Positions 9,206 to 18,745 of a DNA stretch of 46,766 bases are shown here, piece after piece. Under the pieces are notes generated by a model, which saw nothing but the letters and a program-made list of their open reading frames with translations, was not told the origin of the DNA and ran no database searches. Each line of letters starts with the position of its first letter. Within the stretch, counting starts at the first letter, position 1. Origin of the DNA: Treponema sp. GTDB lineage: Bacteria > Spirochaetota > Spirochaetia > Treponematales > Treponemataceae. Made by a program: the position numbers and the translations under genes. Location of the stretch: the NCBI GenBank assembly GCA_024695625.1, contig JAILHV010000002.1, positions 1 to 46,766 on the forward strand. The letters are read 5' to 3'.

Positions 9206-10129
9206 ATGAAAAAAGTGTCATTAATAATTCTTTTGGCATTTGTTTGTTTGGCACAGCTTCTTGCAAAAGATTATCCGTATCTTGTTTACGGCGAAGACGG
9301 AATTTACACTTATAATATAGAAGACAAAAAGTTTTGCCTGAAGGAGTTTTTTAAGTATAAAGAAAAGCAGCGTCCATACTACCGTTATTTTTCGGACAAG
9401 GATTCTGTTGTTATGTATGATTCAGAGTTTGACAATTATCATTGCATGTTTTACAGGCTTAACAGGCAGTCCCATGAATTTGAAGAAATCTATAAAATTG
9501 GCCGGTACAATCCTTATAAAGAATGCCTTGTTTCTGTAAAAGATTTTATTTACATGGTTGAAAGAAATTTGACCAAAGACACGGATTCATATTGGCTTAC
9601 AAAAAGAAGCTTTGGTTCGCCGGATGTTATAGAAAAAATTGAGCTGGAGATTCCTGATACAGAGTATTACAAAAAAACTGGTTTCAAGGATGAGGTTGTG
9701 GATGAGTGCTTTCTTTTTAAGGAGCATTTAATTGTTCCCCGCTTCCGCTGGTCAAATGAATATTGCATTTTGGCAAAAAAGACTGGAAGATGCCTTCTTT
9801 CTGGAAAGGGGAAGATATTGTTCAACAGGAATTCTAAGTCCATATTTATTCTTGAAAATGAAAGGGAGCTTTATTCTATAAATATGGATGATTCTGGCTT
9901 TGCAAAGAAGAGGGTGAATACTTTTGTTTCCGAAAAAGAGATAATTCTTGACATAACCGATTACGGGGATTTTTGCATCCTTAAAACTGGGGTGTGGAAG
10001 ACTAATTTTGAACCCTTTACAAGGATTATTTTTGACCACAAGAGAAAGCTTGTAACTACAGAATATTATTGTTCTAAAAAGGGTGATGTGCTTGTGAACG
10101 AAGGAAAAATGAACAAGCTAAAAAATTAA
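9206..10129 (+). CDS. Secreted hypothetical protein
   Basis: Signal peptide MKKVSLIILLAFVCLAQLLA; RBS GGGAGAGAG; full-length paralogue of the 6492 fragment at its 5' end. Confidence 0.7.
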   Translation: MKKVSLIILLAFVCLAQLLAKDYPYLVYGEDGIYTYNIEDKKFCLKEFFKYKEKQRPYYRYFSDKDSVVMYDSEFDNYHCMFYRLNRQSHEFEEIYKIGRYNPYKECLVSVKDFIYMVERNLTKDTDSYWLTKRSFGSPDVIEKIELEIPDTEYYKKTGFKDEVVDECFLFKEHLIVPRFRWSNEYCILAKKTGRCLLSGKGKILFNRNSKSIFILENERELYSINMDDSGFAKKRVNTFVSEKEIILDITDYGDFCILKTGVWKTNFEPFTRIIFDHKRKLVTTEYYCSKKGDVLVNEGKMNKLKN

Positions 10130-10207
10130 GCCTAGCCCCGATTGGAAGGGCGGCGCAGCCGTTCCGAAGCGCAGCGTAGGAATGGAGCGAAAGCGGAACC
10201 CTGGAAA

Positions 10208-10304
10208 GCGGGAAAAAGTTGCATCCATGCAACTTTTTCCCGCAAGTTTTCTGCGAAAACTTGCCAGACCTTTTTGCTGCCAAACGACGCGCCGTCCATG
10301 GCGC
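10208..10304. repeat. Modular triple-hairpin repeat (A-B-C), copy 1
   Basis: A: GCGGGAAAAAGTTGCAT-cc-ATGCAACTTTTTCCCGC (10208-10243, perfect 17-bp arms); B: GCAAGTTTTC-tgc-GAAAACTTGC (10242-10264); C: GCGCC-gtccat-GGCGC (10289-10304). Confidence 0.9.
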
Positions 10305-10468
10305 TTCTTTTCTGCGATTTAGGGGAAAAGTTGCAGGCAGTAAAACCAATCAATACGCTCCAAAGAATTCAGATTATTTTTATATTAATAAGGGGAAGTG
10401 TAAATATTAAGTTGACTTTTGCCGATAAGAAAGGCGGAGGAGTGTTTCTCTTGAGGAATCGGTCAAAA

Positions 10469-12778
10469 ATGGGCATTTTAAGAAAGGATAAAAAGTCCGG
10501 TTACGGGCATAAGGTTCGCTTTCCCATAGGTGCAAAGCTTGCCCTTATCATTGGTTTTATAGTTTTGGTTTCTCTTGGCCTTGTAACATACCTTAACAGC
10601 TATTTTATTGGCAAGGATGTCCGCCGTACTGCAGAGGACGCAAACCTTTCCACAAACGTGCGCATTGCAAAGACTGTGGAAGACAAGCTTGCCATGGTGC
10701 GTTCGAGTGCCTTCCAGCTGTTGGATTTGTGCAATGTTGCAGGAAATTCCTCCCAGGCACTTGCATCCCAGGCTGAAATTTTCTTTTTTGAGCGCAATCC
10801 AGACATTGCTGCCATAAACATTCTTGGCTACGGGCGTGATGCTGAGCGCAACCAGAACATTGTGAACCAGCAGTTTTTTATTACCCACGAGGCGGATCCC
10901 TCAGTTCTTGATGTGTTTTTAAAGTCCGAGTCTGCCGTGGTACGCCGCTCCTGTGCGGGGGAAACCGTTGCAACCAATCCGTCTCCTTTTTTTGCCCTTC
11001 CAATGATGACTGTCTTTTTCCCATACAAGGAAAACGGCTTTGACCAGACCTGCGCAATCACATTCTCCCTGGATTCCATACTGGAAATTATAAGCTCCAA
11101 TTCTACCAACACGAGCTTTTTGATAAACGATTCCGATGAACTGCTTGTCCACCCTCTGTCCGAAAGGATTTTGCGGGGGGAAAGCATGAGGAATTATCCC
11201 CTTGTGCGCATAATGAGGGCCCAGAACAAGAACGGCAATGACACCAGGCAGATTCCCTTTGAAGACCCTGATGCGCCGCCTTTGGGTGAATTTGTCTCTA
11301 CATCGCTTGTTGCGGAAATTGCAGGCGAAAAAAAACTTTTCTCGCTCAGCGCTTTTGCGGAAAAAGTATTTTCCTTCATTTCTAAGCATGATTTTCTCAT
11401 AAAGCATTTAGGTTCCCTTGAGGTTTCCCACAAGGACTTTTACGGTGCCTACTGCAAGATTTCCGTGGGGGACATTTCCGTTCTTACTACGGTTCCCCTT
11501 GCCTATATCCTTGAAGGGGTAGAGACTACCAGGCGGAACAACATCTACCTTACGCTTGTGGTATTTTTCCTTTCGATAATCGCAATCCTTTTCTTTGGCC
11601 GCTATGCCATTTCCCGCCATTTAAGGAGGCTGACCCTTACGGCAGACCAGATTCAGAGGGGCAACTTTGACATAGGGGACAAGCAGCTCAAGAAGCTAAG
11701 CTCCAACCGCTGGGACGAGATTGGCGTATTGAACCAGAGTACCAAGGACGAACTTGACTTTTTGAACACATTTGCCCGCTTTACCAACAAGAACGTTGCA
11801 AAGGCCATTGCCCGAAAGGAGATAGACTTTGAGCCGCACCTAAAGGACATAACGGTATTCTTTAGCGACATCCGAGGCTTTACCTCTATTTCCGACGGCT
11901 TCAACAAGAGGTTCGGGGACAACTCTCCAAAGGAAATCATAAACTTTTTGAATGACTACATGGGCCGCATGGTTGAGTGCGTTTCACTTAGCGGTGGTAA
12001 CATAGACAAGTTTGAAGGTGACGCAATCATGGGCGTCTGGGGGCTTATGCGTGAGGATACCCTTGATTTTGAGCACCTGCCCGAAGGAAGCCCAGCCCGG
12101 CTTGAAGCGGAGAAAAGCCACCTTGCCCACGTTAAGCAGGATGCCCTTAACGCAGTAACAGGAATTATTGCCATGCGCTACGCCCTGATGAAGTACAACA
12201 AGGATGCCATGGAATACACTGCCCAGCACGAAAATGATGCCCATGCTTCGTTCAAGCCCTATATCCGCATAGGCTGCGGCCTTAATACCGGTCGTGCCAC
12301 CTGCGGAATCATGGGCGGTGCGGAGAAGATGGAATATACGGCTATCGGCGACTCCGTAAACTTTGCATCCCGTACGGAAAGCTCCAACAAGGTGTGCGGT
12401 ACTGACATCCTCTTTACGGAAGCCACCTACAATATGCTCAAGGATGAATTCATAAGGAATCCGTCCAACAATTTTACAATCCGGGAGGACTATGCCCCCT
12501 ACGAGATTGTGGTTGAGCGCATACCGGTTGATTTTGAAGTTAAGGGAAAAGGAATACAGCATTTTTACGGTGTGGTGAACATGCCAGCCTTTGACGTGGA
12601 GGCCTTCTTCCGCAGGGGAAACCCGGATTTTGTGGCTGACCCTGACTGCCTTAAGGCTGTTGGCCCGGAAGGTCCAAAAAGTCTGGATGAAGTGCGTGAC
12701 ATGCTTGGAATTCCGACCCCTGATTTTGCAAAGGTTGATTTGAATGCAGAAGAAAACAAAGTCCAAGTCCGAAAATAA
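10469..12778 (+). CDS. Class III adenylate/guanylate cyclase with N-terminal membrane sensor region and HAMP-like segment
   Basis: Two TM segments; TVFFSDIRGFTSISD, NDYMGRMVE, GGNIDKFEGDAIMGVWG, RIGCGLNTGRATCGIMG. ATG 10469 preferred; the 5' extension from 10142 is repeat DNA. Confidence 0.88.
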   Translation: MGILRKDKKSGYGHKVRFPIGAKLALIIGFIVLVSLGLVTYLNSYFIGKDVRRTAEDANLSTNVRIAKTVEDKLAMVRSSAFQLLDLCNVAGNSSQALASQAEIFFFERNPDIAAINILGYGRDAERNQNIVNQQFFITHEADPSVLDVFLKSESAVVRRSCAGETVATNPSPFFALPMMTVFFPYKENGFDQTCAITFSLDSILEIISSNSTNTSFLINDSDELLVHPLSERILRGESMRNYPLVRIMRAQNKNGNDTRQIPFEDPDAPPLGEFVSTSLVAEIAGEKKLFSLSAFAEKVFSFISKHDFLIKHLGSLEVSHKDFYGAYCKISVGDISVLTTVPLAYILEGVETTRRNNIYLTLVVFFLSIIAILFFGRYAISRHLRRLTLTADQIQRGNFDIGDKQLKKLSSNRWDEIGVLNQSTKDELDFLNTFARFTNKNVAKAIARKEIDFEPHLKDITVFFSDIRGFTSISDGFNKRFGDNSPKEIINFLNDYMGRMVECVSLSGGNIDKFEGDAIMGVWGLMREDTLDFEHLPEGSPARLEAEKSHLAHVKQDALNAVTGIIAMRYALMKYNKDAMEYTAQHENDAHASFKPYIRIGCGLNTGRATCGIMGGAEKMEYTAIGDSVNFASRTESSNKVCGTDILFTEATYNMLKDEFIRNPSNNFTIREDYAPYEIVVERIPVDFEVKGKGIQHFYGVVNMPAFDVEAFFRRGNPDFVADPDCLKAVGPEGPKSLDEVRDMLGIPTPDFAKVDLNAEENKVQVRK

Positions 12779-15644
12779 GGGCAAGGACAGAGATGCATCA
12801 ATTTTTCTCATACTGTTCATTCTGGCAGTACTTTTTTGCCTTTTTGGGGCAACGCTGAATGCTTTTATGTTCTGCAAAAGCTTCTTCCGTTCCCTCACAA
12901 AGGTGAATGAGACTCCTATTGCTACGATAACTTTTAAATACAAGACAGCCGAGCGTAAATTTGCAGACCGCGTAATCTGGGACAGGCTAAGGCAAAACTC
13001 CCCCCTCTACAACGGTGACACCATACATACGGAAAGCCTTTCCGAAGCCACGATTCATTTTAACGACGGAAACTCAATTGACCTTGCGGAAAACAGCATG
13101 GCCCAGGTTTTTGTTACCGAGGACGGCATTGCCACTGCCAGCATTGGGGAAGGAAGCGCAACCGTTGACACCTCCGCTGCCGAGCACGGAATGTCCTTTA
13201 GCGTAAACGGCATGGTTGTTTCCGTAGAGCGGGGCTCAAGCGTTGCAACTGGCGGAAACCAGCTTCAGGTGCTTTCGGGGAATGCAAGCGTTTCATCCGG
13301 CGGGGAGAATGTTTCCGTGGCGGAAGGAGAAGGCGTTTCCCTGGAGGAGGGCGGGGGAAAGACGCAGATTGTCGTTACTAGTCCGGCTCCGTCTTCCAAA
13401 TTCTTCTATTTTGAGGAAGGCGATGCCAAGATTCCCTTTAGCTGGAAGGTTTCGGGGCAGGGGGTGCAGGGAGGTCTTAGGCTTACCCTGGCGGAAGACC
13501 GCAACTTTACCCGCGAGGTGTTCACTTCGGCAAAGGACACCCTTGCTTCTGGTTCATCGGGATCAGTGGAGGTTCCCCTTAAAAGCGGTGCTTATTATTG
13601 GAAGCTTTCCACAGCATCTACAGGTCAGGTGATTACATGGAGCCGCCTGCAGGTTATTCAGTCACTTCCTCCAAAGCTTCTGGTTCCGGTTGACAAGTAT
13701 GCATATTCATACAGGACCCAGAGTCCGGCAGTCCGCCTAATATGGTCGGAAAGCGCAATGGCAGCTTCCTACAAACTTGAAATTTCTGACGACAGTTCAT
13801 TTACCCACTCCTACATAGAAACTTCTGTGGATGGCACATCCGCAATAATTTCCACTCTGGTAAAGGGCAACTGGTGGTGGCGCGTTACACCCTATTATTC
13901 CATAAACCGCATGGGCTACGGAAAGACCAGCAAGACAGGCTTCTTTACGGTTGAGCAGAGGTCAAGGATGGAGGTTCCGGTCCTTGGTGTTCCTGCAGAA
14001 AACAGCACTGTCAACTCGACAGGGGAAAAGGGTGTGAATTTTTCATGGAAGGCAGATCCAGAGGCTGTTAGCTACACGATTATACTTTCGCGTGACCCCA
14101 ACATTGGAGCGGATGCAAAGCGGATTGAAACGAATAAGAATTTCTTTGTCCTTCCTCCCGACGAAAAGCTTTCTGAAGGAAAGTGGTACTGGACCGTTGA
14201 GGCAACGGACAGGGAGGGGACTGTTTCTCAGAGGGCAAAGCCACGGTCCTTCTATGCCCAGGACGGAAGCCTTGACCAGCATACGATAGAACCGACTGAA
14301 GGTTATATGATTGCCCAGAACCTCTTGCCTGACGTTACATTCTCTTGGAGGAAGAACCTTCCCCAGACTTTTACTACGGAAATACAGATTGCCAGGGACA
14401 AATCATTCAATACGCTTGTATACTCTGCGGAAGTGAAGGGCTCAAGCACCAGGGTAAGGGACCTTTCTATAGGAAAGTACTATTGGCGCATAGTTTCAAA
14501 GAGCTCTTCCTCAACACTTGAAACCCCGCCAAAGGGATTCTCCGTAGTGGACAGCATCCCTGCTACGCAAATGATTACTCCCATGGCAAACGGCAAGGCT
14601 GTGGTGCGCGACGGAAAGCCTTTCAACTTCAAGTGGCAGCCTGTTGATGGTGCGGACTACTACCGCGTAGAGATTTTCCCCGAGGAAGGCAATGTCCCGG
14701 TCTATAAGGATGTTATCTACGGAACAAGCGCAAACGTAAACATGTATTCTGCCCCGGGCTTTGTGGACAAGCATAACTACAGGATTGAAATCCAGGCTAT
14801 TTCGAATGCAATGCCAGGCGTAAAGACAAGGATGAACGGCCGCCTTATGAAGAGTTCCTTCCTGTTGGCAAAACTGCATCCTGTGAACGTAACCCTCCCA
14901 ACCCGTGGCGTCAAGATAGACGGACTTGAAGCAATATACAACCCGCCCTATGCCTCTTGGACCAGCGAGGAAACACCTGCGACCGCACAGCTTGTAGTTA
15001 TCCGCACGGACTTGCAGAAGCCCAAGGTGGTGATGAAATTCCCCACGGACGAGCAGATGGCGAGGGGTGTAAAGGTTGCACCAAACAGGGTTCGCCTTAC
15101 AAGCACGAACGAAGCCCTAAGGAGCGGCACTTACGAGGTTATAGTCTACGCCCGCACCCAGGACGGCATTGACATTTCAAGTACGGACAGCCGCTACAAG
15201 AGCTACTTTACGGTTCTCCCGGTCCCGCCACTGGACAGCCCGACACGGCTCTCTCAGACTCCCCCAAGGTTTGACCAGAACTACCTTAGCAACGTGAACA
15301 ACGAAAGGACCATAAGGCTTGGCTGGCATGGGGTTTCCGGCGCTAATGACTACGGCCTAAAGATTTACGATGAGGAAGGCAACATCGTCTTTGAAAAGTA
15401 TATTGGCGACAATACCGAATATGTGATAGACTTTGTACAGCTTCCGGCGGAAACCAAAAAGGCACTTGCAAAAGGAACCTACAGGTGGACTGTTCAGGGT
15501 CTAAAAAGAGTTGATACGGATAAGGACGGCAATGTTGATGCCGTTATGCAGGAAAGCCCGGAAATAGGCTCCCAGTTTGTTACGGACATTCCTGCCCCAA
15601 CAAAGGTAACGCCAAGGAAGTCATTGAATCCGTATGGAAAGTAG
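12744..15644 (+). CDS. FecR-domain protein with multiple Ig/FN3-like repeats
   Basis: PLYNGDTIHTESLSEATIHFNDGNSIDLAENSMAQVFV (FecR-like); repeated FSWK..P.A..Y.I.I..D segments; overlaps the upstream cyclase by 35 nt. Confidence 0.8.
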   Translation: MQKKTKSKSENKGKDRDASIFLILFILAVLFCLFGATLNAFMFCKSFFRSLTKVNETPIATITFKYKTAERKFADRVIWDRLRQNSPLYNGDTIHTESLSEATIHFNDGNSIDLAENSMAQVFVTEDGIATASIGEGSATVDTSAAEHGMSFSVNGMVVSVERGSSVATGGNQLQVLSGNASVSSGGENVSVAEGEGVSLEEGGGKTQIVVTSPAPSSKFFYFEEGDAKIPFSWKVSGQGVQGGLRLTLAEDRNFTREVFTSAKDTLASGSSGSVEVPLKSGAYYWKLSTASTGQVITWSRLQVIQSLPPKLLVPVDKYAYSYRTQSPAVRLIWSESAMAASYKLEISDDSSFTHSYIETSVDGTSAIISTLVKGNWWWRVTPYYSINRMGYGKTSKTGFFTVEQRSRMEVPVLGVPAENSTVNSTGEKGVNFSWKADPEAVSYTIILSRDPNIGADAKRIETNKNFFVLPPDEKLSEGKWYWTVEATDREGTVSQRAKPRSFYAQDGSLDQHTIEPTEGYMIAQNLLPDVTFSWRKNLPQTFTTEIQIARDKSFNTLVYSAEVKGSSTRVRDLSIGKYYWRIVSKSSSSTLETPPKGFSVVDSIPATQMITPMANGKAVVRDGKPFNFKWQPVDGADYYRVEIFPEEGNVPVYKDVIYGTSANVNMYSAPGFVDKHNYRIEIQAISNAMPGVKTRMNGRLMKSSFLLAKLHPVNVTLPTRGVKIDGLEAIYNPPYASWTSEETPATAQLVVIRTDLQKPKVVMKFPTDEQMARGVKVAPNRVRLTSTNEALRSGTYEVIVYARTQDGIDISSTDSRYKSYFTVLPVPPLDSPTRLSQTPPRFDQNYLSNVNNERTIRLGWHGVSGANDYGLKIYDEEGNIVFEKYIGDNTEYVIDFVQLPAETKKALAKGTYRWTVQGLKRVDTDKDGNVDAVMQESPEIGSQFVTDIPAPTKVTPRKSLNPYGK

Positions 15645-16974
15645 AATTTGCCTTTTTGCTTCGATTTTGATTTTCCTCTTGGCCTTAACCGGCTTTTCCG
15701 CATTTGCGCAGACCCCTTCTTCCGCCGCGGATCAGCAGGATTCTTCCGCTTCACAAAATGCCAATCCAGATGGATTTGATGAAGATGATGAAGTCCCCGC
15801 ATTCAAAGGAAACAAAATGACGCCAGAGGAAAGCTGGCAGATTCTCTCGTGGGAAGAAAAGAACCCGGCAGCCGTCCTCAAGTACGAAGTCATAATCGAG
15901 ACCCAGAGTGACCACAGGGAACTTAGGCGCATGGAAAGCAAGCGCAGTGAAAACTCAATCCACGTATTTCCCCTTTTGCCGCCTGGAAAATACCGCTACA
16001 GGGTCATAACATACGACCTAGTGGGAAGTCCCGCAGCAGAAAGCGACTGGACCAACATTACAATTTACGCCGCCCACCAGCCGGAAATTTCTTCCATAAA
16101 AACTACGCTGAACAATTCCTCCACAATTTACCTAGAGGAAGTTAACGACGGAAAATTCGCAGTCAAGGGAAGAAACCTCTTTCCCCCCAAGGAAGGAAAA
16201 GACGACCTGGAATATACTGAATATGCCCTGGTCCCCAAAAAGAGCATGGGCCGAACCTACAAGCCCAAGATTCTTTCGCAGGATTCTAGCAACCGCAAGA
16301 TGGAAATTCAGTTCAACATAGACAGCCTGGATCCTGGCGTCTACCACTTTAGGGCAACCGATGCAAGTGGCCTTTACACTCCCGACAACGGCGACAATGA
16401 AGTGGTCGTGCGCTACACCAAGCCTATGGACATTAACCTGAGCCTGGGCTATTCGTGCCCCTTGATTCTGTACGACGACACCTTTAAGAAATACATGGGC
16501 AGCAACATCTGGCCTTTGAGCGGCAACGCAAAGCTTGTATTCATTCCCATGAAGCTAAGCTGGGGTTACCTTGGCGTAGGCCTGCTTGGAACTTACACCC
16601 GCATGAATTACGAGGGCAAGTACTTTGACATAGACGGAAACCTTATGACAGCAAGCGGACTTTTGGTCTACCAGAAGCCTATAAAGGTTGCCTCCCGTGA
16701 TGACCCCTCCAAAAAGCGGCTGCTGGGAACGGTGGAAGCCCATGCCGGCGTGGGGGCAGCATATTTTTACAAGTATCAGTACCACTATGAAAACGGCTTT
16801 GATTTGGACCCGCTTTACAGTGTAGATGCCTGTGCTGTACTTGGAGCTTCTTTCCAGTACTACCTTACAACTCATATTTTTGTTGAGGCCCAGGCTGATT
16901 TCATTACTGCATTCATTTCCGACATGAGCTACGGAATGGTGGTTCCTTCCATAAATATAGGCTATCAGTTCTGA
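15634..16974 (+). CDS. Exported protein, FN3-like N-terminal part plus outer-membrane-like C-terminal region
   Basis: Signal peptide; C-term alternating segment ending SINIGYQF; overlaps the FecR gene by 11 nt. Confidence 0.6.
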   Translation: MESRICLFASILIFLLALTGFSAFAQTPSSAADQQDSSASQNANPDGFDEDDEVPAFKGNKMTPEESWQILSWEEKNPAAVLKYEVIIETQSDHRELRRMESKRSENSIHVFPLLPPGKYRYRVITYDLVGSPAAESDWTNITIYAAHQPEISSIKTTLNNSSTIYLEEVNDGKFAVKGRNLFPPKEGKDDLEYTEYALVPKKSMGRTYKPKILSQDSSNRKMEIQFNIDSLDPGVYHFRATDASGLYTPDNGDNEVVVRYTKPMDINLSLGYSCPLILYDDTFKKYMGSNIWPLSGNAKLVFIPMKLSWGYLGVGLLGTYTRMNYEGKYFDIDGNLMTASGLLVYQKPIKVASRDDPSKKRLLGTVEAHAGVGAAYFYKYQYHYENGFDLDPLYSVDACAVLGASFQYYLTTHIFVEAQADFITAFISDMSYGMVVPSINIGYQF

Positions 16975-17002
16975 TTCTTTAGGACGTTACTTTTTTCTGT
17001 TC

Positions 17003-17130
17003 TACCAATTTGCTCTTTGGCTAATTCGACAGGACAGGCCTCTGCGCCACCGCCCTTTCGCCCTTCCCTAACGGTCATCCCGCCCTGCGGTCGGGACTTG
17101 CGGGGCTCCACGGCGGCGTACGTCGCTTGG
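17003..17130. repeat. Intergenic repeat family D, copy 1
   Basis: TTCTACCAATTTGCTCTTTGGCTAATTCGAC ... GGGCTCCACGGCGGCGTA; related to 38427-38675 and 42209-42345. Confidence 0.7.
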
Positions 17131-17179
17131 GAAAATCCATCCATGGCTTTCTAATGGTTGGCAAGTTCGCGAGGATATG

Positions 17180-18235
17180 TCATTCGGTGGGGAATGTAAT
17201 CATTCCCGCATCCTTTATGCTTTCACTGCTTTCTTCATATTGGTCAGGAGAGCCGGATGAATCAGAAGAATTTTTCCTTGCGCGGCTTTCTCTTAAGCCC
17301 TTCTGCGTCCTTACCCTGTCTGCATAGTTAAGTTCGCTGTTCAGGTTTCTAAGGGCATTCTTGATTTTTCCGTCCTGATTCCTCTGGTACACGTCGTCCA
17401 AAAGCCTTTTTGCATCGTCCAGCTTTCCCTGGGACTGTAGAATCATTGCGGCATTGTAGCCAGCCTTGTAGCTGCCCGAAGCTTCATAGTATTCACTGTA
17501 AATCTTAAGGGCTTCTTCCGTGTTTCCGTCTGTGGCAAGCTTGTATGCTTTTTGCAGCGTTTCGTTCTTTTTGTCTTTTATGAGCGAATAGTATTCCCTT
17601 TCCTTGTAGGGCGAGATGTAGCGAGTCATTTCCCTTAAGCTGCTGTCCAGGTCGCTACGCACAAGGCTTATTGGGTCAGGCAAGTCCCTGCGCCTTTCTG
17701 CTTCGTAGCTGGAACCGCTTGCGTTAAAGCGCTTGTAGCCAAGTTCTTTACCTGTGTTTGCATCCAGTATGCTGTAGGTTAGGGTAAAGCTTACACGGCG
17801 GATGTAGTAAACCCTTTCCTTTCCATCGTCGTCTTCGCGTACCCGGTGGTCTATCCTGTCTTCGTAGTGGGTTATACTGCCAGAAACGTATGCATCGCAT
17901 GGCGGTGTGGTTCTGTATCTAAGGGCTTTTTCTGCTTCTACTGGACTTGCTATGCTAAGGTAACCTTCTTTGGAAATTCTTGACTCCAGACCGCGGGTAA
18001 GGTAGTTTACAATCTGGTCCTTGTTCCTTTCCTTGCGGTAGTAGTTGTTTCTGTGCTGCCAGATGTCTGCATTCCAGTTGTCCTGAACCGTAAAGTCCAA
18101 AACCGCAATGGACCTTGCCCCGTTCATGTCCAGCCCAGCCGGCCTTTCAAATTCGCCGGAAACAGTCGTCGTGCATGAAAGGAGCGTTGCAAAGAGGATA
18201 AATGCGCCTAATATAAAAGCTAAAGTCTTTTTCAT
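17180..18235 (-). CDS. Lipoprotein with TPR-like C-terminal region
   Basis: Lipobox LLSC; ARSIAVLDFTVQDN (LpoB/CsgG-like pattern); ALKIYSEYYEASGSYKAGYNAAMILQSQGKLDDAKRLLDD. Confidence 0.65.
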   Translation of the reverse strand: MKKTLAFILGAFILFATLLSCTTTVSGEFERPAGLDMNGARSIAVLDFTVQDNWNADIWQHRNNYYRKERNKDQIVNYLTRGLESRISKEGYLSIASPVEAEKALRYRTTPPCDAYVSGSITHYEDRIDHRVREDDDGKERVYYIRRVSFTLTYSILDANTGKELGYKRFNASGSSYEAERRRDLPDPISLVRSDLDSSLREMTRYISPYKEREYYSLIKDKKNETLQKAYKLATDGNTEEALKIYSEYYEASGSYKAGYNAAMILQSQGKLDDAKRLLDDVYQRNQDGKIKNALRNLNSELNYADRVRTQKGLRESRARKNSSDSSGSPDQYEESSESIKDAGMITFPTE

Positions 18236-18745
18236 ATCAATTTATTAACAATTATATTGGCAATTGGTTAAATGGTCAAATGCAGACTGGAATGTTGTGC
18301 CGTGGTTTGACTACGCTTGGGCATCTTTTTTTTGCGCATTTGTGTCAGAAATTGAATTTCTTCTGCATATATATAGCCCGAGTTTTTTAGATAGAAATTG
18401 ACTGCACCAAAAAGTCCGGGTTCTTAGGCATATCGCGATACGTTGAGCGATATGGCCCTAAGCCGTGCCGGAAAAAGTTGCAGACTATTGTTCCCTTCCT
18501 TTAGAAGAAGTATTGTCTGTTGAAAGGTAAAAAAAAAGACGCGGCAGGCACTGGAGGGGCGCGGTAGCGTTGCCGCAGGCAATGGAGGCGAAAGCCGAAA
18601 CCCCGGAAGCGCCACACGAGGGGCATGTATGTTAGCGTAAAAATGCCTGTTGAAAGTGCAAGTGCCGCAAAAAAAGAAGAAAAATTCAGAGGAAATTCAG
18701 AAAAAAATCTTTGTAAAAAGCCACTGATTGCATTACAATAGAGGT

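Noticed and set aside
10142-10468. N-terminal extension of the cyclase ORF (from 10142)
   Set aside because: The extension translates the hairpin repeat; ATG at 10469 is followed by a normal membrane-protein start.
11984-12943. Long antisense ORFs (also 10919-11407, 34106-34780, 4894-5700, 1024-1281)
   Set aside because: They mirror strongly supported coding genes on the other strand and show no family motifs; shadow ORFs from codon bias.
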